A stretch of DNA of 64,000 bases, taken from the NCBI RefSeq assembly GCF_035046485.1, contig NC_085137.1, positions 499,616,536 to 499,680,535 on the forward strand. The letters are read 5' to 3'. Below are positions 22,201 through 33,276 of this stretch, one piece after another (the stretch's first letter is position 1; every line of letters starts with the position of its first letter). The DNA is from Aedes albopictus. Lineage: Eukaryota > Arthropoda > Insecta > Diptera > Culicidae. The notes below the pieces were generated by a model. It saw only the letters and a program-made list of their open reading frames with translations. It did no database searches and was not told where the DNA came from. The position numbers and the translations under genes were made by a program.

Positions 22201-22740
22201 TGTTCATTAAAGAAAGTGGACATCTGTTTACCAGTAGTATAGAGTTAAAACTAAACAAAAAAATAAAAATTTTTGCTCAGTGTGTTAAACCATTGTTCAC
22301 TTCGGCAACTTATTCAAAGAAAACGGAAAAAAGTGAGAAATTTTGATCGATGGGTTGAATTAGCTTAGCGACTAGCAGATGAATTCTGCACAAATGGTGT
22401 TCCAAAAAGTTGTCGTTTCGAGAATTGGCATACTAGTACACATCCGGGACCGCAATTTTTCAACGCTGAGCAGGGGACAGATGTGCTGGATGATGCAGGG
22501 TACATCAGAACTGAAAAAATTGGGAAAAAGTTTTTGGTGTGATAAGCCAATTGTTCATGCGGTTTAAACAATTCTTCGTATTTCACAACAGGAACAATAA
22601 AAGGTGAAAATAACATAAAGGAATGCATCAAAAAAAGACTTCTACCCATCTATTGAAATTGAAATAGCAGTGAAATATACTAAAAAAACGAAGTGTTGCT
22701 AATTGACAAATTGAGAGATCAAATTTGTGAAAAAAAAATC
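22201..22740. other. No recognised feature
   Basis: AT-rich sequence between the array and the tRNA-like sequence. Nothing supportable beyond the T-run (on the minus strand) at its right edge. Confidence 0.45.
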
Positions 22741-22741
22741 G

Positions 22742-22814
22742 TGTTCTGGTGAGATTCGAACCCACGACTCCGTATTCGCTAGACCGGCGCTTTAACCAAC
22801 TAAGCCACAGAACA
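22742..22814 (-). tRNA. tRNA-Thr-like gene or pseudogene, anticodon position reads AGC
   Basis: The cloverleaf is good. Acceptor TGTTCTG/CAGAACA pairs seven of seven, the D stem GCTT/AAGC is perfect, and the T stem GTGGG/CTCAC pairs with a TTCGAAT loop. Box A TGGCTTAGTTGG and box B GGTTCGAATC match consensus. An eight-T terminator follows two to three bases downstream. The anticodon stem has two mismatches (CCGGT against ATACG), and the loop CTAGCGA would present AGC (Ala), although the body resembles tRNA-Thr(AGT). It could be transcribed by Pol III but is probably not a normal tRNA. Confidence 0.6.
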
Positions 22815-22945
22815 TGTAACGATTCTGCGGAACAGAAAGCCAAACTGACTCCGACGCCACACCATGTGTTCCTTTTTTCACAAATTCATCTCTTTTTCGG
22901 CTTAGATGCCAATCCACAACACACTCGCGTTTCTAGTTTGAAATT

Positions 22946-23370
22946 ATGGTTGGTGTCAAAGACAAAACACCAGACATGGAAATGAGCAACGTAATAGACT
23001 GCGCGGACTGTGAATCGTGCTACATAGGGATGACGAGCACGAAATTAAAGCAACGAATATCTGGACATCGGTCAAATGTGAAGAAACTAAAAACACTACT
23101 TGATAAGGGGCACACAAATACTGACACAGAGGTTCTCTGGGAAGGGACAAAACCGAGTCATATAGCTGACACCAACCATAATTTCAAACTAGAAGAGACG
23201 AAAATAATAGACAGAACATTCAAAACAAACAACTTAAATATTCTTGAGAGCTGCCACATATACAACACAAACCACACTGTAAATAAACGCACTGACACTG
23301 ATAATCTCCATACAGCTTATGCAGGACTGTTACACACATTGAAAAATGAGAGAAATATGAGACGAAACTG
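22946..23370 (+). pseudogene. Penelope-like element, GIY-YIG endonuclease remnant
   Basis: A 141-residue frame ends a Penelope-like polyprotein. The linker KDKTPDMEMSNVI leads to the paired-cysteine segment DCADCESC, then YIGMTSTKLKQRISGH (the GIY-YIG core and catalytic Arg), then HNFKLEETKIIDR and CHIYNTNHTVNKRT, all in the family order. A few residues are missing before DCADC, and the reverse transcriptase that should precede it is absent, so the copy is 5' truncated and inactive. Such elements use this nuclease to open the target for reverse transcription. Confidence 0.85.
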
Positions 23371-23780
23371 ATGATCAAAACAAACTTGAAGAAATACTCA
23401 AAAATTGTAAACACAAACACTAATGTAAAACACCCTGACACACACAATGACGTTGAAATGAAATATGAAAAGCAATGGTGGAAGACAGCAAAACAGTGTG
23501 CCCGAATTCGACCAGCGCAGAATATTGCGGATTATCCGACGCACAAACCGTCAAACTTAGTCGGACCAAGTCGAAGTGAGTACACTGAGAAAAACGTGAC
23601 CACGAAAATCTAGAATTAACTATTGACTCTTCCAGAAACAGACCATTTTTTCATATGACATTTTCACGTTATACAAAACCAATCTTGACGAAAAAACAGT
23701 AGCAAATCGGTAACTAGAAGTCAAATTATACCAATGTAACATTATTTTATAATACGATAATTAAACTATTTTAGAACCCT
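23371..23780 (+). mobile_element. 3' untranslated part of the Penelope-like element
   Basis: AT-rich trailer after the endonuclease stop, leading to the hammerhead-like motif at 23779. The 80-codon frame at 23371-23613 has no domain. The end of the element is probably near 23870. Confidence 0.55.
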
Positions 23781-23813
23781 TGAAAAAGATCCCAAACGGA
23801 TCGAAACGTCGGG
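23779..23813 (+). ncRNA. Hammerhead-ribozyme-like motif 1
   Basis: CTTGAAAAA, then a 5-bp stem GATCC/GGATC with loop CAAAC, then GAAACGTCGGG. The GAAAC box after a short stem fits hammerhead core 2; core 1 (CTGATGA) is replaced by a weaker CTTGAAAAA. Hammerheads are known in terminal repeats of Penelope-like elements, and this motif lies where such a repeat should be. Activity is not implied. Confidence 0.45.
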
Positions 23814-23869
23814 AAAGTTTTAAACAACTAGTTTTCAATTTCCTCCAAGACTGCTAAGCCATCTCCCAA

Positions 23870-25173
23870 ACTTCTTTCATAATCATGATATATCTTCAGG
23901 AAGCACAGGTATCTTCGTGAATTCGTCTACTTTCTAAACATCGTTGATGATACATGCGTTTTCATGAATTTTCAACAAAAACGATTTTAGCTATTTTAAA
24001 GGTTGGTTCGGAAAATGGAAGAGGTGCAAAAAGGTCATCTGCCATGGGGTAAGATGCCACTTAATGACGACATTCAAAAATGACGTCTATCATGCTTCGG
24101 GCATTTCAGACCCCATATCCACCTTTGTCATGCTTTTATTGGTATACTCAATACATGGAGTGGCACACTTTTACAGATCTCTCTTCTAAACGATGGTCGT
24201 CATATTTGAATGACCTCCAACATGGAATACCGTAGGTATCAACAACCATGCGTCTCCATGTGTTTCTCAAACTTCTTGGAAACACTTGGCTGATGATAAA
24301 ATCACCAGAAAACCTGAATTAATAGCAAGAAAAACCGGAAGTTGCCTCTTTTCATAGGGAAATCTGCCTGGTTTTGTCTGCCTGGCTTGGGCTGAGTTTC
24401 CCTACCATTCCGGCAAATGATCAAAATAAGCAAAAACAATTATTGGAATTATTTCTTGCCATTTAGTAGCAGTAGCACGTAAAACAAAAAAATTCCGCGA
24501 TTAAGTAATAATATTCCAACTTTTACACATACGAATTCAAATGACGCACCCTTCGACGCTCAGCGCTGTTTACTCTGCATACAAAATAAACGATGTTAGC
24601 CTGGAACACTTCCTCCTTCTGTGAATCTGCGCCGATGATTCAGAAAAGCACTAGGTAGTAAGTAACAAGAATACAAAGGGTAAAACCGGCCAAGCGCGAA
24701 ATAAATTTTGCTCCATCAAGCGGACCGAATCGTTGCCTCTAGCCAGCCAGAGGGTATAGGTTTCAATTCAATCTTACACGACGATGTTGGCGAAACCTTG
24801 CAAACAACCAAGCAACCAACGTGGTGCTTCTGAACATCTAACGACGACGACGACGCACTCTAGAACTCTTGAACTAAATTGTTTTGTTTAATTAACCGAT
24901 CAAAGTCGTTCCGGTTCGGAGTCGATAATCTGATTTGAAGTTTATGGCCGTTACCAATGTTCAATAAATATTAGAAGCAACACAAATTTGCAGTTTATTG
25001 TCATTTTTTAGATGCAATGCGTAGCTACTCGATTCCCGAGTAGAAATTGAAAATATTGGAAAATCTGAATTAAAAACCCTAGTTAATCCACCTAGCGGTG
25101 CTGGCGCTTTTCTCGTGCCTTCGAAAACCAATTTCAACAAAACTCAAGTGACATGTTGATGAATACAGTTTCT
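23870..25173. other. No recognised gene
   Basis: Mixed sequence. GCCATGGGGTAAGATGCCAC near 24050 recalls the ends of the TA-CCG elements but has no partner. 24540-24900 is slightly GC-richer and looks single copy. Confidence 0.4.
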
Positions 25174-25175
25174 TA

Positions 25176-26052
25176 CCGATTTTGGCAACATTAGGGGAAT
25201 TTTATGTTGCCAAAATCGGTAAAAAAAATTCTGATTTTACAACTTTTATACGTTATTTTGACTTATATTATGAATATGGACTATTCACAAGTCACAAAAC
25301 GCCTCCTATGTGACGTTCATAAATTACGTCATGATTTAAAAAAAAGTCGTTTTTGAAAACTTAATGAATTTATATTTTTTTAATAAAGGTAAAGCTGAAT
25401 ACATGTATTTAAGATGATTTTGCGATTAAAAAATTTTGTCAAAAATTTGAGATGCCAAAATCGGATGTGTTTATCAGGATTTGAAACGTGTTGATGTCAG
25501 AGTTTGATGAGTACGTTCCTTGTTTTCGTTGTCCGCCTTTTGGTTGTGTTGTCCTCTTCTTGTCGGTGTCTACCGATAAAGTCCTTTTTTTTTGGTTCCG
25601 TTTCAGATATGGACAATTTGTAACATCAATGTTTTTAGTGTAAGTTAGCAAATAATTTAATTTGAAACCCATAAATCCCTCCTTCCCAATTTTATTTTAT
25701 TTTGTTTTCGAGCCAAAGGCTGAAAGTCTCTTAAATATAAACAAATCAATCAATATTTTTTTTTCTTCAATCCTTAACCTCGAAACAGCCGCGAGTACTT
25801 CGGCTTCCCAAACTAACATAAAATCAATGTAAAAACAAAAGATATCGGCTCAGTGATGCCCATAAACGAAAAAGTAAAAAAAAATCGGGTGTTGCCAAAA
25901 TCGGTAAAAAAATGTTACAAAAAACGGGTGTTGCCAAAATCGGTTAGAAATTGTTGCCAAAAACGGGTGTTGCCAAAATCGGGAAGAAAATGTTGACAAA
26001 ATGGATGTTGCCAAAATCGGGAGTAGACAGAAACGAGTGTTGCTAAAATCGG
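25176..26052. mobile_element. 877-bp TA-target element with TTGCCAAAATCGG repeats
   Basis: CCGATTTTGGCAACA at the left and TGTTGCTAAAATCGG at the right are flanked by TA (25174-25175 and 26053-26054). The end motif recurs inside: once inverted at 25204-25222 and about five times in tandem at 25890-26052 with a spacing of 38-45 bp. A LINE tail fragment (GCCAAAGGCTGAAAGTCT) lies at 25705-25757. No transposase seen. Confidence 0.85.
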
Positions 26053-26149
26053 TAAGAAACTATATAGCACTTTAACAAGAATCCATTTTATGACACCAGA
26101 AATCGTATCGCTTATATGGCTTTTGATGTTTGAGTCTTAAAATCTTAAG

Positions 26150-26925
26150 AAAAAGCCGCTATCTTGAATTTCGAGCTGCCATCTTGGATTTTAGACCACC
26201 ATCTTGGATATTATGGTCGCCACGTTTGGACTCCGGAGATCTTCTCCATACCAAATATACCCATATTGCACATCTTCTCCATACCAAATATACCCATATT
26301 GCATGGTTTGGGGCCTAAAACTCCATTAAAGAGCCGCCATCTTGAATTTGGAGCCACCATATTGGGTTTTAGTCCGCCATCTTGGATATTCTGGCCGCCA
26401 TTTTGGGACTTCGGACATCTTCTCTTTACAAAATGTACCCATATTGCATGATTTAGGGCCTAAAACTCCATTAAACAGCCTCCATCTTGAATTTGGAGCC
26501 GCTATCTTGGATATATGACCGCCTTCTTGGATATTCTGGTGGCCATTTTTGAGCTCCGGGCATCTTCCTCATACAGTAGACGTTCAGTCGGTGCAAACGG
26601 TTTAACTGCAATGCTTTTTAACTGCAAGTCCGGTAAGTGCAACAAATTTGCAGTTATCGCACCGCTATCCGTCAAAACGGTGCGCCAAGTTAGCCCAAAT
26701 GAACGGTCGAATGAATTTTGTGTTCATTTAACGTCAATTTATGGGTTGTTGATGCCTGTCTGACGTTGCAGTTCTCGAACTTTGTTCGCTAAGTGAAACG
26801 TAAATATGTTACAGTTATCGAACGTCTACTGTACCAAATATACTTATATTGCATGGTTTTGAACCAAAATTTTCAACCGCCATTTTGGATTTTAGAACGC
26901 TATCTTGGATATTGGGCCGATATTG
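26150..26925 (+). repeat. Tandem units of about 145 bp with CCATCTTGGAT
   Basis: At least three units each carry three to four GCCGCCATCTTGGAT-like motifs followed by ATACCAAATATACCCATATT and GGGGCCTAAAACTCCATTAA. The third unit is split by the MITE at 26574-26831. Confidence 0.85.
26574..26831. mobile_element. 258-bp TA-target MITE (pogo-like ends)
   Basis: CAGTAGACGTTC and GAACGTCTACTG are flanked by TA (26572-26573 and 26832-26833). Removing it rejoins the interrupted 145-bp unit exactly at CATACCAAATATAC, which confirms the insertion. The short terminal repeat with a TA target resembles pogo/mariner relatives. Confidence 0.9.
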
Positions 26926-27214
26926 GGGATTCTCTGGTCTCCAGTATTTATTTCCGCACAAAATTCGTCAACCATGCTAAAGGTTACAAAAATCGGCGCA
27001 GCTTGATGTGTCGCCTGATGGGGCTTGGTTCAGTTTTATATATGACGATTTCCACCGGTGCTGGTCCGGATCACTAAAATGGCCATAACTCCGGAACTTG
27101 AGCGATCCTAACCATTTTCAATAGCCAACAATGCGGTAGAATTTCGGTTCGATTCGTGCTAAAATCCGTAAAATCGATCAATGGGAAGTACCTTAAAAAT
27201 GAGTGACCTTTTTT

Positions 27215-27632
27215 GTACACAGGCATACATACACACATACAGACATCATCTCAATTCATCGAACTGAGTTGATTGGTATATGTGACTTGACCCTCCGAGT
27301 CTTCTATCGAAAATTCGTTTTTTGAGTGAACATATAGCCACAGACAAACAGACGTATCACTTGGAACAAATTGCGATAAAAATCATCGTCACGAAAGCAT
27401 AATCGCCCAATGCTAACCAAGCTGTGTTACGCAAACCACTCAGTAGATGGCGGTAGTGAACAAACGTCAAACAGGAGTAAAAACGATGCGGGCGCCGTGA
27501 CCGAGCGATTTGCGAATTACAAAATATTTGAACTAACCGTTAAAAAGGGTAACGATGAGAAGTGACTAGAGTGAGACGTCAGTTTGTCTGTGATATAGCC
27601 TTTCAGTACACTTTGGTGTACGAGAAAGGCAA
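27215..27632 (+). repeat. Interspersed repeat tail split by a MITE
   Basis: CATACAGACATCATCTCAAT, TTGACCCTCCGAGTC and, after the MITE, CTTTCAGTACACTTTGGTGT with ACGAGAAAGGCAAAAAG look like the 3' part of a common mosquito interspersed repeat. The CTTGGCCCTCCGAGCC phrase also occurs in the tandem units near 17590 and 18350. Family assignment is uncertain. Confidence 0.4.
27340..27592. mobile_element. 253-bp MITE with 8-bp target duplication
   Basis: ACAGACAAACAGACGTATCA at the left is the near complement of the right end TGAGACGTCAGTTTGTCTGT. The duplication ATATAGCC is perfect (27332-27339 and 27593-27600), which is hAT-like. A relative lies at 43086-43332, and a lone end ACAAACAGACGTAACACCT at about 15339. 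Confidence 0.88.
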
Positions 27633-27719
27633 AAAGTAATACAGCAATTTATGTTAGAATATAGCTATCTCAAACTACTGCAATTTTGCAATACATTTTC
27701 ATTCATTGATTTAGAGTTA

Positions 27720-28976
27720 CCGTCCCTATACAGTTATGGATCACACACAGTTACGGATCACTTTGATGTTTAAAGTCGAATATCTTATACAAAACATATA
27801 TTTCGGCACAAAATTCATTTTTGTAGCATGATCCTATTTGTTTTCTGCATTTAAAAGTGATTTTTTAAGAGCCCAATCTGAAAATCAAATGTTGTATAAT
27901 GTAACGATGGAGTTGTTTCTTCACAACTGCCAGAAAATAGCTGGATTCCACAAGAAGCTACTGCTGCAGTGGTAAGCTCTAATAGTATCGAAATCCATCG
28001 ATTTTGATATAAAAATCGTTCGTACAGCTTGGATAATATATGTTTCTATCTATTTAGCGAAGTTTTGTTTCATTCTGGGTTCGAATACTAAAATAATGTG
28101 ACTTTCAACAGTGATCCATAATGTGACCCAGAAGCGCATCGTTTGACGCTGTTATGGATCACTTTAAACAAATATTGATTTTTGCTTTGCTCAACGCTCT
28201 TGATATAAAATTTTTTGCTTAAAGTGTCAAAATCAACCTTTCCAAACATAGAACCTTGAAAACCAGGTGTTTCGAAACGCAGAATGGTAATAATAATATA
28301 CCGCATTTAGTTCACCACTGGACTGCGCACTTAGTCTTCATAAGTGCGAAAACGTAAATAAAACTGCGCGATTGCATCAAATCAAATTGATGTCTTCGGC
28401 GCACTATTTCTTCGATGTATGCTGAATAAGTGCTCTGAGGACACCAAGTTGATTAGATGCAATCGCGCACTTCTATTTGCGTTTTCGCACTCGTAAAAAC
28501 TAGTGCGATAGTCCAGTGGTGAAATAAATGCGCTATACTTATGATATAGAACATCACTAAACCCTAGTGGCATACCTTTTGCGTAGTATAGGGATGCGGG
28601 ACTTTTTGATGTTTTCTCTTTATTCCTGTTGTAATATCGGGTACTCCATCAATGAAATAATCAATACACTGCATAGTTAAGCCTTACCAACGCAAATTTA
28701 ATATTAGAGTTGGAATTTTGAGTAATGACGCACTGATCCATAATTTGACGCAAATTGATCCATAATAGGGCAAACAGTGGTAAACAGTGAAATATTCTTT
28801 TTTTCACAGGAAAATGGCTTTTCATTATACTTCAGATGGTCCAGAAACCAAAAGTTTCAATAAAAACATAACCAACACTACTTTCAAAGTCTTTGTTTGT
28901 GTTTTCTTCTATTTTTTTTTATTGAGTTTTGGAGGTCAAAAATACCATTAAGTGATCCATTACTGTGTACCCACGG
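27720..28976. mobile_element. 1257-bp TA-target element with TGGATCAC repeats
   Basis: CCGTCCCTATACAGTTATGG then ATCAC at the left and GTGATCCATTACTGTGTACC then CACGG at the right are flanked by TA (27718-27719 and 28977-28978). Seven copies of a GTTATGGATCAC-like motif lie inside in both orientations. A 233-bp MITE is nested at 28301. No transposase recognised. Confidence 0.82.
28301..28533. mobile_element. 233-bp TA-target foldback MITE
   Basis: CCGCATTTAGTTCACCACTG and its complement CAGTGGTGAAATAAATGCGC are flanked by TA (28299-28300 and 28534-28535). Arms extend through GGACTGCGCACT and the AGTGCGAAAACG region. Nested in 27720-28976. Confidence 0.82.
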
Positions 28977-28978
28977 TA

Positions 28979-29700
28979 TAACAGTTTGATCAATAATGGC
29001 TAGACTTTACAAAAAAGTTACAGCTAATTGAACATTTTCAAAATTCGAAAATTAGAATCTTCAATCGTAATATCAACTTATTTTGCTATTTATAGTTACA
29101 CTTTATCGGTGAGTTTTAGCATTTTATAATCTGTATAGGACTACATAATTGAAAACTTTTAAAATGCCAAGCAAATTTGTATAACCAGATTACAATTACA
29201 TATTGAATTTTATTTTAAAACATTTTCAAAATCTGATTTGCAGAAAATCGGAATTTTGACAAAAAGGTGGACTTGCAGGTCTGTTCTCCAGAGTAAATTT
29301 GTAATCCGGTAGACCTATCGCACTTTGAATAACTTTTGAGGTTTTAAGAGATTTTATGGATGTACAAACTACTGTTCATAGAAAAAAAACACATGCTCCA
29401 GATCTACGAAGCTAAAGTCCACGACAGATTGGACGACCCAAATTATTCTAAAATTAGATAGGAATTAGTTTCAGCTATTGATTTGTCATTCATTTTTTCC
29501 TTGGTTCACTCAAGCAATCATAAAATGGGAATTAAAAGTTTCTATTCGAAACAGACGCTAACTGGCAGAAAATGATGCATAGAAATAGCAAATAAGTAGT
29601 TGACGACATGCCGTGAATCACTTCGCGCGTATCAAGGCCACTTCCCCAACACTTGAACACCATGCTATTTCAGATGAATTGACGATTACTTCCACACAGT
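28979..29700. other. No recognised feature
   Basis: AT-rich sequence, apparently single copy or too degraded to identify. Confidence 0.4.
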
Positions 29701-30120
29701 AGATAATTGTAATTCCGCTGTTTAATAAAACTAGTTTTATGAGTAATTGCAACGATATTTACACACTGGTACGCCCCAAAGATGAAAATTGTCTTCTCGT
29801 TTCCCGCTGAGGTCCAGAGAAATCGATCAGTTCTTCAAATTATCACCAACAAACACTTCACCACGGTCCCAATCCGAACACCTGTAGCTCACAAATGCAC
29901 TGAACAGAAATTAACACCGCTCGAACACTTCCGAATGGCTTTACTCGCGTGACTCACACAGAAGAGAGAAAAAACAAACTGGACCGACCCGCCGAAAGCG
30001 TAGATCGCGAATGAGAACAAGTTTCCTTCTTCGCTAGGGTTGGTGCAGCACAGCGAGCCAGCCTGCGCCGCGGGCGTGAGGCACACGTGAGTCAGTGTCG
30101 GGTCGGCCCGGTTTAGTATA
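29700..30120 (-). promoter_or_regulatory. Candidate promoter and 5' UTR exon on the minus strand
   Basis: This is the most GC- and CpG-rich unique stretch in the window. On the minus strand it contains CACGTG near 30088, a GAGAGAA-like run near 29965 and the insect initiator TCAGT at 29903-29899. Next comes TGCATTTGTGAGCTACAG and a leader without in-frame coding, resembling a mosquito gene 5' end. No TATA box or coding exon was found. A gene would have to extend toward lower coordinates through repeats. Confidence 0.35.
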
Positions 30121-30239
30121 CTCTTCCATAAACAACAACAAAAACACTCGGATGAGGTTTGTATCTGTTTTACCCTTCTTCGGATGATGGGGGCTGTCGA
30201 GGTAAAATGTGGGTTTGTCGAGAATTAGGAGAACTGATA

Positions 30240-31776
30240 ATATTTTTTTTATTGTCGTACGAGTTTGTGCCGAAGGGTCTCAGATTTTCATGATACTTTT
30301 CCCATAGGCATGGATATATGAATAAAACAAATTTTCAAAAACAAAAAATAGCTGGGCAAATAGTGACCCTGTTTTTTCCCATTTTTTTTCATTCATATAC
30401 ACTTCCGATCAAAAGTTTGGGGTCACCCCTTCAAAAATATGTAATTTTTTTAGACCCATATCTCCGCCAATTTGCGTCCGATTTTAAAACCATAGGTCTC
30501 ATTCAAAAGATAATAAGTCAAAGTAACTTTGAACATCATTGAAATGAAATTTTTTCAAAAATGTCTGTATGTAAACTTAAGCTAAAGTTGCCAAATTTTC
30601 TTAAAAATGAAAATAAACTTACGGCAGTGTCGCTGGAAATTGGTTCGAACAAATTTTAAGATGAGAGCGGTAATATAACCTACTTTCTATTAGCTTTCGA
30701 CTGCTTTTTACCGAACTTAGCTAAAAAATTTAGAAAAAAAGCTATTAAGTAAATTAACTCTCGATGTCATCGACCAAAAGTTTGGGGTCACCCCTCAAAA
30801 TGGTGTATCGGCCAAAAGTTTGGGGTCACTATCGTAAAACATGGAAAAGTGTTTTGTTGATATCTTTGTCATCTTTAATACAATTTTAATACTTCTTGGA
30901 TTATTTGCCTCATTTTTTGAAAGTTGGTGAAATGTGTTAACTGTACATAACATTTTTATACATAAAAATCGTTGAATACGTCAAATTAGAAACATCAAAC
31001 GTTAATTTATTAATTATGAGCCATAAAGAATTAAAATTTAACTATAGGTGACGAAGATATTAACAAATTACTTTTCCATGTTTTACTATAGTGACCCCAA
31101 GCTTTTGGTCGATGACATCAAGTGTTAATATACTCAATAACTTTTTTTTCTAGATTTTTTAACAAAGTTCGGTAAAAAGTAGTCGAAAGCTAACAGAAAA
31201 TAGGTTATAGGGAATCGCGCCACTTGGGCGGTGGCATCTATTTTCGTCTGTTTTCCACTATAACTCAGTCAAATTTGAACCAATTGATACAATTTTTGGA
31301 ATGCAGTGAGATAGGTATAGTATCTACCCGTGTACAACATTTCAAGTCAATTGGTTCAAAATTGACTGAGTTATAGTGGCAAACAGACGAATATAGAACC
31401 CACCGCCCAAGTAGCGCGATACCCTATTACCGACCTCAACTTAAAATTTGGTTGACCCAATTTCCAGCGACACTGTCGTAAGTTTATATTCATTTTTTAG
31501 AAAATTTGGCAACTTTGGGTTAAGTTTACATACAAATATTTTTGAAAAAGTTTCACTTGAAGCATGTTTACAGTTACTTTGACTTATTATCTTTCAAATG
31601 AGACCTAGGGTTTTGAAATCGCACGCAAATTGGCGGAGATATTGGTCTAAAAAATGACATGTTTTTGAGGGGGTGACCCCAAACTTTTGATCGGGTGTGC
31701 CTGCCCTGCCTGTAAAAAAAGTTTCATGAAAAACTGAGACCCTTCGGCCCAATTCGTACGATAATAAAAAATCCCC
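30240..31776. mobile_element. Nested palindromic element: outer TIR element enclosing a 1.3-kb foldback
   Basis: The outer ends share ATTRTCGTACGARTT and GCCGAAGGGTCTCAG in inverted orientation (30251-30290 and 31730-31765). Inside, 30400-31699 is almost wholly self-complementary. CCGATCAAAAGTTTGGGGTC starts the left arm, its complement ends the right arm, and arms of 400-600 bp lead to a second inverted pair GACCAAAAGTTTGGGGTCAC near 30777 and 31095. TCAAAAGTTTGGGGTCACCC-type ends suggest a Tc1-like origin. No transposase survives. Confidence 0.75.
31210..31424. mobile_element. 215-bp TA-target foldback MITE, copy 2
   Basis: Same family as 15368-15582. GGGAATCGCGCCACTTGGGC starts it and ...GTAGCGCGATACCC ends it, with TA at 31208-31209 and 31425-31426. 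The mirror arm of the host foldback (near 30675) preserves the uninterrupted site AGGTTATATTACCG in reverse complement, proving the insertion point. Confidence 0.92.
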
Positions 31777-32640
31777 TGATGTGTATTTTACAGCAGCTTC
31801 AGAAGCTGCTAGAGTTCCGTTGAGAATTCTCATCTCATCAACTTTATTTACCGGAGATTCACAAAATGCTAAAGAATTTCTCGAAAACACCCAACATATC
31901 TATTGAGCAAATCCCTGAAGGAGGGAATCTAGAAGAACTTGGAGAAACAAAATTTGGTAAAACTGTCTAGTCTAGTCTAGTCTAGTCTACACATACACAG
32001 TCATTCATTGAAAGAATCCTGGAAAATGATAGGATCGACTACTCCTATAATTTTCCTTGTCATTATTAATGGTTGCAGTGCATCAGAACTGCATTACAAG
32101 CATTAAAGTGAGGCCTACTGTGTAGCGTTATTGTTATTGAAATCAGAAAACGGGGTCATCTCGTACCAACCGTTCCTTCAAAAGTGATAATAATGTACCG
32201 CATCGTTGGGAGTGACTATGCTAAGAATGTTAATGTCACTCCAATGCCTTTGGAATCCTAGGATGGGACAACGGTATTTACCCCGTATGCTCTGGCTCTC
32301 AAGCCTACGCTTAAGCGCCTTTACCCGCTCTCTGAAACGAGATCAAAAGTTATGGTATCCAACCCTCATCGTAATTCTTTATTACATCAACGAACCTAAC
32401 CATTTTGACAGATGTAACATGAGCATGAAAAGGACGGCAACAAGATCGATAAAATAGAATATATGATCCGTCCTTTTCGTGCATGTGTGTGATCTGCCAA
32501 AATGACCTGAGAATTGTCAAACATTTTCATGGCTAGCTTTGTTGGTGTAAGGAAGAATAGGCTGTTTTACCTCACGCAAATCTGCCAAGAAAAGGCCTAT
32601 TTTCCCACACCAAATTAGCAGTGCGGTAATGGTTCATTAC
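31777..32640. other. No recognised gene; one short (TCTAG)n run
   Basis: Five TCTAG units at 31966-31990; otherwise nothing identifiable. The open frame at 32206-32457 has no domain. Confidence 0.45.
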
Positions 32641-32820
32641 ATGACATATCATGTAAAATTCATGAAATATCATGTAAACTTCCATTATATGTCATGTAAT
32701 CCAGCATGACTCTGAGTTTTTACATGACATATAACGTAAATTTACATGATATATCATGTAAACCATCATAACACTAAGTTTACATTACCAAAATTAAGTT
32801 TACATGACGTGTAAATGTCA
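32640..32820. repeat. Cluster of palindromic TTTACATGATATATCATGTAAA-like motifs
   Basis: About seven copies of ACATGAYATATCATGTAA and its half-sites in 180 bp. Each copy is palindromic and could form small hairpins. No element boundary was established. Confidence 0.6.
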
Positions 32821-33276
32821 TTATTTTTATCTGTGTGCTATGATCAGACTTTCTTAAACATGGCTATGAACATCAGTGTGGAGTTTGATGAAAACGTAGG
32901 AATTATCGTTAGGTATATGTATATGTATAACCGTTGCAAGCGAGGTTTGGCCAAAGTCTACGGTCCTTACAAATTTCAAAATTTTTGTATGGAAGAAATT
33001 CTACGGTGGGGGAGGGGGGGTCTGAGATGACCAAAATTGAATCTACGTAGTTTATGGACAGCGCCTAAGCTTAAAATAAAAAGCTCAGGTGCGCTGGTTT
33101 TGTTTACGAAGAGATTTGTGCTTTCTAGATCGTGAGTAGGTGCCAAAATCGACCATTGTGACGACCATTTTGGAATTCTAACAAGTATGTCCTTATACTT
33201 ATCACCAAAGATGCCAGATTATTTAATAAAAAATCTGTATCAATACAGATTTTTTCTGAATCGTCGTAGTTGAGGG

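Noticed and set aside
23371..23613. 80-codon frame after the Penelope endonuclease as a second protein
   Set aside because: Low-complexity trailer with no similarity; probably 3' untranslated sequence.
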